Positions 51,313 through 59,977 of a DNA stretch of 64,000 nt are shown here, piece after piece. How positions within the stretch are numbered: the first letter of the stretch is position 1; each line of letters opens with the position of its first letter. The translations under genes were made by a program, and so were the position numbers. Under the pieces are notes generated by a model. That model saw only the letters and a list, made by a program, of their open reading frames with translations. It was not told the origin of the DNA and made no database searches. This DNA comes from JAVVHH01 sp965276815 (GTDB taxonomy: Bacteria; Pseudomonadota; Alphaproteobacteria; Acetobacterales; Acetobacteraceae), in contig CBDIBE010000012.1 in NCBI GenBank assembly GCA_965276815.1, positions 186,001 through 250,000 of the forward strand, written 5' to 3'.

Positions 51313-52140
51313 ATGTCGGACGCCAGAGGCAGATCGGCCGGAAAGATGGTGCGGCGCGGGGCAGTCAACGCGCTTGTGACGATTGCCGTCGCGGCGATCT
51401 TCGTGCCGCTGATCCTGACGATTTATCTGAGCGTGTTCGACGAGACGATCATCGTTTTCCCGCCGAAGGGCTACACGCTCGCCTGGTACGCCCGGATTCT
51501 GCCGGAGTTCGGCGCGCCGCTGCAGACCAGCATGGTGACCGCGGTCTCGGCGACCTGCCTCAGCCTGTTGATCGGGGTTCCCGCGGCGATTGGGCTGTCG
51601 CGCTACCGGTTCCGCGGGCGTGGCCTGGCCACGACCCTGCTCTTGGCGCCGCTGACCATTCCGGGGGTGGCGATCGGGCTCGGGATCTACGTGCTGGCGG
51701 TGATGATCGAGGAGCGGACGGAGTGGGCGATCAGCGGCACGTTCGCGCTGCTGGTGGCGGCGCATGTGCTGATTACCTTGCCCTGGGTGGTGCGTTTGTG
51801 CCTTGCTGCACTGGCCAACCACGACCGCGCTGCCGAAGAGGCGGCCGCCAGCCTCGGGGCGCGGCCGTTGGCCGTGATCTGGCGCGTGACGCTGCCGGCG
51901 ATGCGCGGCGGCATCGTGGCTGGCGCGTTATTTGCTTTCATCGTGTCGTTCGAGAATTTGGAGATGACGCTGTTCCTGACCGCGCCCGGGATGACCACGC
52001 TGCCGATCTCGCTGCTGCAGTACCTACAATATCATATCGACCCGCTGGTCGCGGCGGTGGCGGTGGCGCAGGTGGTCTTTGTCGGGGCTGCGCTGATCCT
52101 GCTGGACCGGCAGGTGCGGCTGTCGCGCGTGGCCGTATGA
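51313..52140 (+). CDS. ABC transporter permease, PotC type
   Basis: 275 residues, six membrane segments, with the EAA loop EEAAASLGARPLAVIWRVTLPAMRGGIVAGALFAFIVSFENLE typical of PotC in spermidine/putrescine or related importers. Divergent from the M24 peptidase gene. Its stop overlaps the ATPase ATG. No PotB-type partner is in the operon. Confidence 0.9.
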   Translation: MSDARGRSAGKMVRRGAVNALVTIAVAAIFVPLILTIYLSVFDETIIVFPPKGYTLAWYARILPEFGAPLQTSMVTAVSATCLSLLIGVPAAIGLSRYRFRGRGLATTLLLAPLTIPGVAIGLGIYVLAVMIEERTEWAISGTFALLVAAHVLITLPWVVRLCLAALANHDRAAEEAAASLGARPLAVIWRVTLPAMRGGIVAGALFAFIVSFENLEMTLFLTAPGMTTLPISLLQYLQYHIDPLVAAVAVAQVVFVGAALILLDRQVRLSRVAV

Positions 52141-53240
52141 GCCGGCTGACGCTCGACCGGCTTTCGAAGCAGTACCACGGCACGGTTGCCGTGGACGAGG
52201 TGAGCCTGGACATCGGCGAGGGCGAGCTGGTCGTGCTGCTGGGCCCCTCGGGCTGCGGCAAGACGACGACGTTGCGCATGGTCGCCGGGTTCGTGCAGGC
52301 GAGTTCGGGCGACGTGCGGCTGGATGGGCAGAGCGTCCTGGCGCAGCCGCCGTATCTGCGGGAAATGGGGCTGGTGTTCCAGAGCTATGCGCTGTTCCCG
52401 CATCTCAGCGTGGCGCGCAACATCGCTTTCGGCTTGGAAATGCGGCGGATGGGGCGGCCGGCGATCGCGGAGCGGGTGGCCGAGATGCTGCGGCTGACCC
52501 GGCTGGAGAGCCTCGCCGACCGGCTGCCGCGCCAGCTGTCCGGCGGGCAGCAGCAGCGGGTGGCGTTGGCGCGGGCGCTGGCGATCCATCCGCGGGTGCT
52601 GCTGCTGGACGAACCGCTCTCCAACCTGGACGCGGCGCTGCGGGCCGAGGTGGGACGCGAGATCAAGCTGCTGCAGCACCAGCTGGGGTTGACGACGATC
52701 ATGGTCACGCACGACCAGGACGAGGCGATGGCGATGGCGGACCGGCTGGTGGTGATGAAGGATGGGGCGGTGCAGCAGACCGGCACGCAGGAGGATTTGT
52801 ATGAGCGGCCGGCGGCGCCGTTCGTGGCCGGGTTCATCGGCAGCGCGAACATGGTCGCCGGCACGCTTGGGGACGGCGCGGTCATCGCCGGCGGGGCGGT
52901 GCTGCCACTCGCCGGGCGTTACGCGGGCGCCGGCCCCTGCACGCTGGCGCTGCGGCCGGAGCGGCTGCTGCTCGGCCCTGCGGGCACGGGCGTTGCGGGC
53001 ACGGTCGAGCTGGCCGCGTATCTCGGCGCGGTTCGCGAGCATCTGGTCCGCGTCGGCCCCGACCTGCGGCTGATCGTGCGGGACACGACCGCCTGCGCTG
53101 CCCGCCACTTGCCCATCGGCGAGCCGGTCGCGCTACGCTGGGGCCTCGGCGCGGAGCGGTTGTTCGACGCCGACGGCGCGCCCATCCTGCCGCATGACGT
53201 AACGACAGCGACGCAAGAAAGGATCACCTCCCATGCTTGA
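52137..53240 (+). CDS. ABC transporter ATPase, PotA type
   Basis: 367 residues. Walker A GPSGCGKTT near 39, LSGGQQQRVALARAL, LLLDEPLSNLDAALR, TIMVTHDQDEAMAMADR and a C-terminal TOBE domain (residues about 240-345). MalK/PotA subfamily energising polyamine, iron or sugar import. Overlaps both neighbours by a few bases. Confidence 0.93.
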   Translation: MSRLTLDRLSKQYHGTVAVDEVSLDIGEGELVVLLGPSGCGKTTTLRMVAGFVQASSGDVRLDGQSVLAQPPYLREMGLVFQSYALFPHLSVARNIAFGLEMRRMGRPAIAERVAEMLRLTRLESLADRLPRQLSGGQQQRVALARALAIHPRVLLLDEPLSNLDAALRAEVGREIKLLQHQLGLTTIMVTHDQDEAMAMADRLVVMKDGAVQQTGTQEDLYERPAAPFVAGFIGSANMVAGTLGDGAVIAGGAVLPLAGRYAGAGPCTLALRPERLLLGPAGTGVAGTVELAAYLGAVREHLVRVGPDLRLIVRDTTACAARHLPIGEPVALRWGLGAERLFDADGAPILPHDVTTATQERITSHA

Positions 53241-54261
53241 CCCACGCCTGACCCGGCGCGCCGTCCTCGGGGCCGCCGCCGCCCTTCCCTTGGCCTCCGC
53301 CGCACGGGCCGACGAACAGGTCGTCATCACCACCTGGGGCGGCGATTACGCCAATCTGCTGAAGAACAATATCGACATCCCGCTGCTCAAGCCGCAGGGG
53401 ATCGAGGTCGTGCAGGACACCAACGACGAAGATCCCCGCATCGCCAAGATGTATGCGCAGCGGCGCTTGCCGCGCGGCACCTGGGACGTCGTCTGCCTGC
53501 AAGCCGTTCGCGCCTATGAAGCCAAAGAGTCTGGGCTGCTCGAGACGCTCGACGTGGAAAAAGTGCCGAACTTCGCCCATGTCTTGGCGAACCTGCGCAC
53601 CGACTTCTACGCGCCGCACATCTACAGCCCGCAGGTGTTCATCTACAATCCGGACAAGGTCAGCGATCCGCCGAAGACCTTCACCGACCTGCTGGACCCC
53701 AAGTGGAAGGGCAAGGTCGGCGTCGGCGACATCAACTATTTCTACGTGATGATGGCCGCCGCCCTGGCCGCGACCGGGGACGAGAACAAGGTTGATTCCG
53801 AGCAGGCCCAGCAATTGGCGATGAAGCTCAACTCGAACGGGTTACGGCTCTATCCCTCTACGGACTCGATCGGCGCTGGCATGAAGTCCGGCGAAATCGA
53901 TGTCGGCATCATGTGGCTGGCGCGGGTCAATATGTGGCAGAACGCCGGCATTCCGGTGAAGGCGTCGTTCCCCAAGGAGGGCTCGGTGCTGTACGTTTCG
54001 GGCATGGTCGTGCCGAAGAATGCGCCGAACAAGGCGGTCGCCTATAAATACCTCAATGCCATGCTGGAGCCGCCCGCGCAGGAGGCGTTTGCGGCGAAAA
54101 TGGGCTATTTGCCGACGGTGAACGACGCGCCGTTGAGCGGCAAGGTTGGCGAGCAACTGGCGCTGCCGCCGGATCTGAAGATGATCGTCCCGGAATACAG
54201 CATCACCAGCAAGCTGCAGGGGCCGATTTCGGACTGGTGGAAAAAGAGCATGCGGTCTTAG
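53233..54261 (+). CDS. Periplasmic binding protein, PotD type
   Basis: 342 residues with a twin-arginine-like signal (LTRRAVLGAAAALPLASAARA). SBP_bac_8 fold: VVITTWGGDYANLLKNNID at the mature start, YSPQVFIYNPDKVSDPPKTFTDLLDPKWKGKVGV, ending IVPEYSITSKLQGPISDWWKK. GGAAAGGATCACC precedes the ATG. Binds the ligand for the PotC/PotA transporter; polyamine is likely only by family. Confidence 0.9.
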   Translation: MLDPRLTRRAVLGAAAALPLASAARADEQVVITTWGGDYANLLKNNIDIPLLKPQGIEVVQDTNDEDPRIAKMYAQRRLPRGTWDVVCLQAVRAYEAKESGLLETLDVEKVPNFAHVLANLRTDFYAPHIYSPQVFIYNPDKVSDPPKTFTDLLDPKWKGKVGVGDINYFYVMMAAALAATGDENKVDSEQAQQLAMKLNSNGLRLYPSTDSIGAGMKSGEIDVGIMWLARVNMWQNAGIPVKASFPKEGSVLYVSGMVVPKNAPNKAVAYKYLNAMLEPPAQEAFAAKMGYLPTVNDAPLSGKVGEQLALPPDLKMIVPEYSITSKLQGPISDWWKKSMRS

Positions 54262-54404
54262 GCTATCATAGGGCCAAGGAATTCGAGCGCCGCTGGGAAC
54301 CGGCAGGCGTGACGGTGGCGGCACTCGCGAGGAGAGTGCTGGATCGGCATGCTGTTCCAGCAGTGCGGTTTTGCGCAGTACCCTCGGCGTCAGGCTTGGC
54401 AGGA

Positions 54405-54812
54405 TCAGTCCGGAGTCGCGTTAAGTCTTCGAATCAGAGACTCTAAATTAGTCAGACTGGCGCTGGTTCTCCCCTGCCAATCTTGCAGTTGTGCTCGATC
54501 ACATGGTCCTGGTTGCCATTTCTCAGACGCGCCCTGGCAGCAGAGATCCTCCTCAATAGCCACCTTGCGCTCGACCACGCTCGGGTCGCCGCCTGCGAGA
54601 ATGGCCAAAGATTTTAGAGCCGTCTCGAGTTTTGCACCAACACCGACGTCAGAGCACCTGGCCTCATGCCATTTAACCATGGCGATGGAATACGGAATTA
54701 AATTGAAGTCGGTATTTATCGCTCCCCTAAGAAGTTCCTTTGTGTCATCGGCCATGGCAGAATGACTGCCAATGATGGTCATGATGGTGAAGGCCGAAAA
54801 AATTCGGTGCAT
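54405..54812 (-). CDS. Secreted hypothetical protein, low GC
   Basis: 135 residues beginning with a signal peptide (MHRIFSAFTIMTIIGSHSAMA). Mature part has four cysteines (C45, C83, C84 and C96), compatible with disulfides, and is mostly polar/helical. GGAG 7 bp before the ATG at 54812; an ATG at 54824 would add MENA. Codon use is AT-richer than around it. No family recognised. The 143 bp after the preceding binding-protein gene show nothing definite. Confidence 0.6.
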   Translation of the reverse strand: MHRIFSAFTIMTIIGSHSAMADDTKELLRGAINTDFNLIPYSIAMVKWHEARCSDVGVGAKLETALKSLAILAGGDPSVVERKVAIEEDLCCQGASEKWQPGPCDRAQLQDWQGRTSASLTNLESLIRRLNATPD

Positions 54813-54907
54813 GGCGTTCTCCATTGCGGACTAAGGCGTAGTCCGCTTCCGTAACGTCGGGCCGATCCCTGGCCGCCTCGCGCTCGCGAGAGAGGGGCGC
54901 GCGTGGG

Positions 54908-55699
54908 TCAGTTCCGATAAGATGGATCGGCCCGGTCGAGCTTGCGCAGCAGGGCCGGCCATTCCAGGATGCCGAAGGGGCGGCGGACTTCGGGGCGGTA
55001 TAGGTGGTTGGTGTGCGCGATCACCTCGCCGGGCGGCATGACGAGCTTCTGGCCGCTGCTCAGCGCCATTATTTGCGCTTTGCAGGCGAGTTCGGCGCGG
55101 TAGATGTTGCTGAACGCCTGCGGGATGCTCGGGGCCACGACGAGCAGGCCGTGGTTGCGCAGGATCATCAGATCGGCGTCGCCGAGGTCGGCCACCAGGC
55201 TCTCCTGCTCGGCCAGGTCCACCGCGACGCCGCGAAAATCGTGATAGCCGACGGTGGCGAAGCGCATCGCCGTCTGCGTCATCGGCAGCAGGCCGCATTC
55301 CATGCAGGAGACCGCCATCCCGGCGGGCGTGTGGGTGTGGATGATGCAGTCCACCTCCGGCCGGGCGCGATGGATGGCGGCGTGGATGACGAAGCCGGTG
55401 CGGCTCGGCCCGTAATCGAAGGCGGGCTGCCAGACCGTATTGCCTTCGAGATCGATCTTGACCAGGGAGGACGCGGTGATCTCCTCGTAGAGGTATCCGT
55501 ACGGATTGATCAGGAAATGGCCATGCGTGCCGGGGACGCGGACCGAAATGTGGTTGGCGATCATCTCGTCCATGTTCCACATCGCCACGAGCCGGTAGCA
55601 GGCGGCGAGGTTGACCCGCGCTTCCCACTCCTCGGGCGACACTTGGTCGCGGATCGATTGGATCTCGGTGCCGTAGTTCTTCGGGGTCATGACGTTCAT
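54908..55699 (-). CDS. Class II aldolase/adducin-family protein
   Basis: 263 residues. Zinc-binding histidines in DCIIHTHTPAGMAVSCM and a later H in AHTNHLYRPEVRRPFG; catalytic-type acid around EEITASSLVKIDLEG. Start MNVMTPKNYG at 55699 overlaps the stop of the binding-protein gene (ATGA). Family members are aldolases, epimerases or decarboxylases (FucA/AraD type); in the tcuAB operon it may cleave or modify a tricarboxylic intermediate, which is an inference. Confidence 0.82.
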   Translation of the reverse strand: MNVMTPKNYGTEIQSIRDQVSPEEWEARVNLAACYRLVAMWNMDEMIANHISVRVPGTHGHFLINPYGYLYEEITASSLVKIDLEGNTVWQPAFDYGPSRTGFVIHAAIHRARPEVDCIIHTHTPAGMAVSCMECGLLPMTQTAMRFATVGYHDFRGVAVDLAEQESLVADLGDADLMILRNHGLLVVAPSIPQAFSNIYRAELACKAQIMALSSGQKLVMPPGEVIAHTNHLYRPEVRRPFGILEWPALLRKLDRADPSYRN

Positions 55700-57267
55700 G
55701 GTGTCACCTGCACGTTCCAGAATTTGGGGAAGCCGTCGAGCACGCCGGTGACGTTGCTGCGATAGGCGGTGGGCTGCAAGATCTGGCCGAGATGGATTTG
55801 CGGCGCCGCGTCCAGATCGGCGAGCTGCATCTGCTGGCAGATGCGCTTCTGCTCGGCGAGGTCGTCCGTCTCGGTCCATTGCTGGCGCAGGGTTTCGAGC
55901 TTCGGGATGGTCGGCCAACCGTACCAGGCGCCCGCGCCATTGCCGCGACAGAGGAAGGAGACTGCCGGGTCGAGCACGTCGGCGCCGCCGATCATCGACG
56001 GGAACGCGCTCCAGCCGCCCTGGCCGACGCCCTCGCGGTTGGCCCGGCGCTGGAACATGGTGCCGGCGTCCATCGCTTGGATGTCCGTTTTTAGCCCGAC
56101 GCGCTGCATCAGGTCGGCGGCGACCTGGGCCATGATGTTGTTGACCGGATGGTCGGTCGGCTGCATGACGACGGTGCGCTCGCCCTTGTAGCCGGCGGCC
56201 TGGATCTGGCGTTTGGCGTCGTCGATGGAGAGCTTCTTGCGGTCCAGCCCCGCCGTGTTGGCCATCGGGGCGCCCGGGGTGAACAGGCCCACCTGGCCGC
56301 GCCACATCGTGGGGTCGCTGGAGAAGGCCTGCATGAACTCGTCCTGATCGGCCGACCCGGCGACGGCGCGGCGGATCGCCTCGTTGTCGAAGGGGGGTTG
56401 CAGGCAGTTGAAGCGCAGGACCGGGACCACGCCGGTCTTGTCGCGCACCTCGACGGTCATCTTGCTGATGCGGCGCAGCAGCGGGAGCACGTCGGGGGTC
56501 GGGACCTCCCACCAATCGATCTCGCCCGATTGGAGGGCGGCGGTTGCGGTGGCCGGGTCGGGCATGGTGATCCACTCGACCCGGTCGAGATGCACGATCT
56601 TTGGCCCAGTGGTCAGGCCCGGCGCGCCGCCGGCGGGGCGAGGGACGTAGCCGGCGAAGCGCTCGAACACGGCGCGCGAGCCGGGCACGCGCTCGCTGGC
56701 GACGAAGCGGAACGGGCCGCTGCCGACGATCTCGCTGACCGGCTTGTTGGCAGGCTGCGAGGCCAGGCGTTCCGGCATGATGCAGGCCATGCTGGGCGCG
56801 ATCTTGCCGAGGAGGTGCGGCAGCAGACGGTAGGGCTGGTTCATGCGCACGATGACGACGCGGTCGCTCGGTGACGAGATCTCGGCGACGAAGCCCATCA
56901 TGGCGCGCCCAGCCGGGTCGGCGGCGCCCCAACGTTTGAGGCTGGCGACCACGTCGCGTCCGAGCACCGGCGTGTTGTCGTGGAAGCGGAGGCCTTCGCG
57001 GAGCGTCAGGGTCCAGAGCTTGTGGTCCTCGTCGATGGTGTGGCCCTCGACCATTTCCGGCTGGGCGCGATACTCGGCGTCGGTGGCGTAGAGCGTGTCG
57101 TAGACCATGTAGCCATAGGTGCGGGTCTGCGAGGCGGTGTTGATCATCGGGTCGAGGATGGCGAGGTCCACATAGGGCACGAAGCGCAGCACGCTGGCGC
57201 CCGCGGCCCGGCCGATGCGCGGCATGGCGAGCGCCCCTGCCGCGGCGAGCAGGCTTCGACGTTTCAT
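55696..57267 (-). CDS. Family-5 ABC solute-binding protein (tcu operon)
   Basis: 523 residues, signal peptide MKRRSLLAAAGALAMPRIGRAAG. Same family and subtype as the protein at 15211-16779, with aligned blocks GHTIDEDHKLWTLTLREGLRFHDNTPV and SMACIMPERLASQ. Start choice: ATG 57267 matches the paralogue's start, but no Shine-Dalgarno is seen because a perfect inverted repeat covers the site; ATG 57279 (MTVGMKRR) would overlap the end of a 39-codon upstream ORF as ATGA. Probably captures the tricarboxylate-like substrate of TcuAB. Confidence 0.88.
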   Translation of the reverse strand: MKRRSLLAAAGALAMPRIGRAAGASVLRFVPYVDLAILDPMINTASQTRTYGYMVYDTLYATDAEYRAQPEMVEGHTIDEDHKLWTLTLREGLRFHDNTPVLGRDVVASLKRWGAADPAGRAMMGFVAEISSPSDRVVIVRMNQPYRLLPHLLGKIAPSMACIMPERLASQPANKPVSEIVGSGPFRFVASERVPGSRAVFERFAGYVPRPAGGAPGLTTGPKIVHLDRVEWITMPDPATATAALQSGEIDWWEVPTPDVLPLLRRISKMTVEVRDKTGVVPVLRFNCLQPPFDNEAIRRAVAGSADQDEFMQAFSSDPTMWRGQVGLFTPGAPMANTAGLDRKKLSIDDAKRQIQAAGYKGERTVVMQPTDHPVNNIMAQVAADLMQRVGLKTDIQAMDAGTMFQRRANREGVGQGGWSAFPSMIGGADVLDPAVSFLCRGNGAGAWYGWPTIPKLETLRQQWTETDDLAEQKRICQQMQLADLDAAPQIHLGQILQPTAYRSNVTGVLDGFPKFWNVQVTP

Positions 57268-57300
57268 ACCAACGGTCATGGAGGATGACCGTTGGTATGA
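57264..57300. promoter_or_regulatory. Perfect 16-bp inverted repeat over the start of the binding-protein gene
   Basis: TCATACCAACGGTCAT, 5-bp spacer, ATGACCGTTGGTATGA. It covers both candidate ATGs. As DNA it could be an operator; as RNA it would be a very stable hairpin hiding the initiation region. Long perfect palindromes like this are otherwise rare inside this operon. Confidence 0.55.
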
Positions 57301-57395
57301 GTCTTTCTCTGGCGCGCCGCCGCCCACCAACCCGGCGCGCGATACCATCGGCGCGACGCGATGGAAGAGTCATCGCATCGTGCCGCTGGTATCAT
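57276..57395 (-). CDS. Possible 39-residue leader ORF
   Basis: ATG at 57395 has the best Shine-Dalgarno in the region (GGAGGA, 5 bp away) and opens a 39-codon frame, MIPAARCDDSSIASRRWYRA then PGWWAAARQRKTHTNGHPP. It spans the space between the two inverted repeats and its TGA overlaps the ATG at 57279 (ATGA). It may be a leader peptide or a decayed gene start. No homology is claimed. Confidence 0.3.
   Translation of the reverse strand: MIPAARCDDSSIASRRWYRAPGWWAAARQRKTHTNGHPP
57341..57393. promoter_or_regulatory. Imperfect 23-bp inverted repeat downstream of tcuB
   Basis: Left arm 57341-57363 and right arm 57371-57393 match at 20 of 23 positions around a 7-bp spacer; both begin or end with GATACCA/TGGTATC, echoing the ATACCA half-site of the neighbouring perfect repeat. 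Lies between the tcuB stop and the binding-protein gene. Confidence 0.5.
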
Positions 57396-57415
57396 TGCGT
57401 TCCTCCGCGGGACTT

Positions 57416-58519
57416 TTATTGCGGCCGTTCTATGGCGTGGCGGAGCAGTGCGCCAGTCCGGTAGATGGCATGGACGAACTTGCTGTATGGCAGGGTGACG
57501 AACAGCGCCAGCACCAGGCCGAGATGCACCGCGAGCACCAGCCCCATCGCGCCGGTCGCGCGCAGGGCGAGCAGCAGCAGCCCGGTCAGCCCAGTCAGCA
57601 GCAGCAGGAGCAGCAGGCCGGAATCCGCGCCCAGCAGCTCCCGTGCCCGAGGCGCCTGGTCGCCGGAGAGCTTCAGCCAGAACAGGCCGGCGCAGCCGAC
57701 CAGTAATCCAAGGCCGCCGGCGGCGCCGAGCAGCACCGGCAGGCTGAAGAACGGATAAGGCGCGGGCCAGCCGAGGAGATGGTCGTAGATGGTCGCGACC
57801 GCGGTGGAGCAGAAGCAGAGCAGGAAGCCGTAGGCCATCGCGTGATGCAGGTGACGGCGGGCTGCGGAAAAGCTCTCGTCGGTGTCGTTGCAGCCGTGGC
57901 CGCCGCCGCCGAGGTAGCGCAGGGTCGCCGCGTCGTGCAGGGCTTGCAGCCAGGGGCGCGACGGCCCGAGCGCGCCGCCGCCGGTGTCGCGCCAGAAGCG
58001 GGTGAAGCCGATGCCGAGCGCGGTTAGCGAGAAGACGAAGGTGATGGTGCCGATCCAGACCATCGGCGCGTAGGGGATCACGTCGTAGAAGCCGCGCCCG
58101 GGCACGGCCGGATGCGGGGCGAAGACCACGTTCCAGCGCTGCAGCAGCAGGGTCAGCAGCAGCACGAGCGCGATGCCGCCGGCCATCGCCAGCGCCATGA
58201 CCAGCCCGCCGCGGCGGTAGAGCGCGGCGAGCGGGGTGGGCCAGGCGTAAGCCGCGTAGCTTTCCTGCCGGACTTCGGCGAATACCTTGGGGACGTTGAT
58301 CCCATACTCGTGCGGCGGCGCGAACTGGCAGGCGTAGTAGCAGCCCATGCAGTTGTGGCAGAGGTTGGCGAGGTAGGAGAGGTCGCCGGTGGTGAAGTCC
58401 CGGCGCAGCTCCATCGCCGGGAACACGGCGCAATAGCCTTCGCAGTAGCGGCAGGCGTTGCACACCTCCATCGCGCGCCGCGCTTCGGCGACGGCGGCCG
58501 TCTCACTGATTGCTGGCAC
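57416..58519 (-). CDS. tcuB: Tricarballylate utilization protein TcuB
   Basis: 367 residues. Two 4Fe-4S cysteine clusters (CNACRYCEGYCAVFP at 20-34 and CHNCMGCYYACQFAPPHEYGINVP near 54-77), then about seven membrane segments with histidines (HHAMAYGF, HLGLVLAL) that may bind heme. In the known system TcuB re-oxidises the flavin of TcuA by passing electrons to the quinone pool. Overlaps the end of tcuA by 17 bp. Confidence 0.9.
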   Translation of the reverse strand: MPAISETAAVAEARRAMEVCNACRYCEGYCAVFPAMELRRDFTTGDLSYLANLCHNCMGCYYACQFAPPHEYGINVPKVFAEVRQESYAAYAWPTPLAALYRRGGLVMALAMAGGIALVLLLTLLLQRWNVVFAPHPAVPGRGFYDVIPYAPMVWIGTITFVFSLTALGIGFTRFWRDTGGGALGPSRPWLQALHDAATLRYLGGGGHGCNDTDESFSAARRHLHHAMAYGFLLCFCSTAVATIYDHLLGWPAPYPFFSLPVLLGAAGGLGLLVGCAGLFWLKLSGDQAPRARELLGADSGLLLLLLLTGLTGLLLLALRATGAMGLVLAVHLGLVLALFVTLPYSKFVHAIYRTGALLRHAIERPQ

Positions 58520-59912
58520 GTTTGGCCGCCTCCTTGCCGGCGATGCGGCCGAAGACGCAGCCGATGGTCATGCCGAACCCGGCCAAATAGCCGCGTCCCA
58601 AAATGCTGCCCGCCATGATTTCGCCGGAGGCGAACAGATTGGCCGAGGGCCGGCCGTCCTGCATGATCACCTGCGCCCGCTCGTCCACTTTCACGCCGAG
58701 ATAGGTGAAGGTGATGCCTGGCCGCAGCGGGTAGCCGCTGAACGGGGGGACCTCGATCGGGCGCGCCCAGTTGGTCTTTGGCGGCGACAGGTCCCGCGTG
58801 TGCAGTCCGTCGAGGCGCGACGGGTCGAACGGGCCGGGCTGGCACCCGGCGTTGAAGCGGGCGACGGTCGCTTCCAGCGCCGCAGGCTCGAGGCCGAGTT
58901 TCTCGGCGAGGCCCGCCAGCGTGTCCGCCTTGATCGCCGGGAATACGGACGGCATGAACAGGCGCTCGCTGCGGGCGTCGATGATCGAATAGGCGAGCTG
59001 GCCGGGTTGCTGTGCGACGAGCCTTCCCCAGATTGCGTAGCGTTTCGGCCAGACGTCCTCGCCCTCGTCGTAGAAGCGCTGCGCGGCCTGGTTGACCACG
59101 ATGCTGAACGGGACGCAGTCGAGCCTCGTCACGATGCCGCCGTCGAACATCGGCGAGCGCCCGTCGATCGCGACGGCGTGGCACTGCGTCGGGTCGCCGA
59201 CCGAGGCGACGCCTTGGCCCAGCAGGTTCTTCAGCACCCGCCCCTTCGCGTAAGGGGTGCCGCGGATGCGGAAATTGTCGGCCGCGTCGCCCCAGCTCTC
59301 GCGCAGCCACTCGATATTGGCCTGGAATCCGCCCGACGAGACCACCACCACGCGCGCCTGCACTTGCATCGGGAAGCCGCCGCTGACCACGGTGAGGCGC
59401 CGCGCGAACCCGTCATCGAGCTGCACTTCCTGCACTTCGGTGTCGTAGAGCACCCCGACGCCGAGCCGTTCGGCGGTGGCGTAGAAGGCGTTGAGCAGGG
59501 CCTTGCCGCCGCCCAAGAAGAAGGCGTTGGTGCGCGACAGGTTGAGCGTGCCGGTCAGGCTGGGCTGGAAGCGGACGCCGCAGCGTTCCATGAACGGCAG
59601 CGCCTCGGCCGAGGCGCGGATGGTCATGCGCGCGAGCGTCTCGTCGGTCTCGCCGCCGGTCACGCGCAGCAGGTCGTCCCAATATTCGTCCTCGAGATAG
59701 CGCTCGGTCAGCACTGAAGTGGGTTCGGCGTGCATCGCTCGTAGATTACGGGTGTGGCGGGAATTGCCGCCGCGCATCGAACGCGGGGCGTGTTCGAGGA
59801 CGAGGACCGAGGCGCCGGCTTGGCGCGCAGTGATTGCGGCAGAAAGGGCCGCATTGCCGCCGCCGACCACCACCACGTCCCAGAGTTGCGTCGCCACCAT
59901 GGCGGCGACCAT
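58503..59912 (-). CDS. tcuA: FAD-dependent tricarballylate dehydrogenase TcuA
   Basis: 469 residues, fumarate-reductase-type flavoprotein. FAD loop VVVVGGGNAALSAAITARQ near the N-terminus, MRGGNSRHTRNLR, GGKALLNAFYATAERLGV and the C-terminal FASGEIMAGSILGRGYLAGFGMTIG. Known reaction: tricarballylate to cis-aconitate. Start taken at ATG 59912; ATG 59900 (MVATQLWD) is a close alternative, neither having a strong ribosome-binding site. First gene of the minus-strand operon tcuA-tcuB-binding protein-aldolase; no tcuR or tcuC gene is seen. Confidence 0.88.
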   Translation of the reverse strand: MVAAMVATQLWDVVVVGGGNAALSAAITARQAGASVLVLEHAPRSMRGGNSRHTRNLRAMHAEPTSVLTERYLEDEYWDDLLRVTGGETDETLARMTIRASAEALPFMERCGVRFQPSLTGTLNLSRTNAFFLGGGKALLNAFYATAERLGVGVLYDTEVQEVQLDDGFARRLTVVSGGFPMQVQARVVVVSSGGFQANIEWLRESWGDAADNFRIRGTPYAKGRVLKNLLGQGVASVGDPTQCHAVAIDGRSPMFDGGIVTRLDCVPFSIVVNQAAQRFYDEGEDVWPKRYAIWGRLVAQQPGQLAYSIIDARSERLFMPSVFPAIKADTLAGLAEKLGLEPAALEATVARFNAGCQPGPFDPSRLDGLHTRDLSPPKTNWARPIEVPPFSGYPLRPGITFTYLGVKVDERAQVIMQDGRPSANLFASGEIMAGSILGRGYLAGFGMTIGCVFGRIAGKEAAKRASNQ

Positions 59913-59977
59913 AGGCAACGGTTCGGCGGATGACCATTCGATGCTAGCCTTATTTTTTCGCAGTTTGGAGCGCGTGG

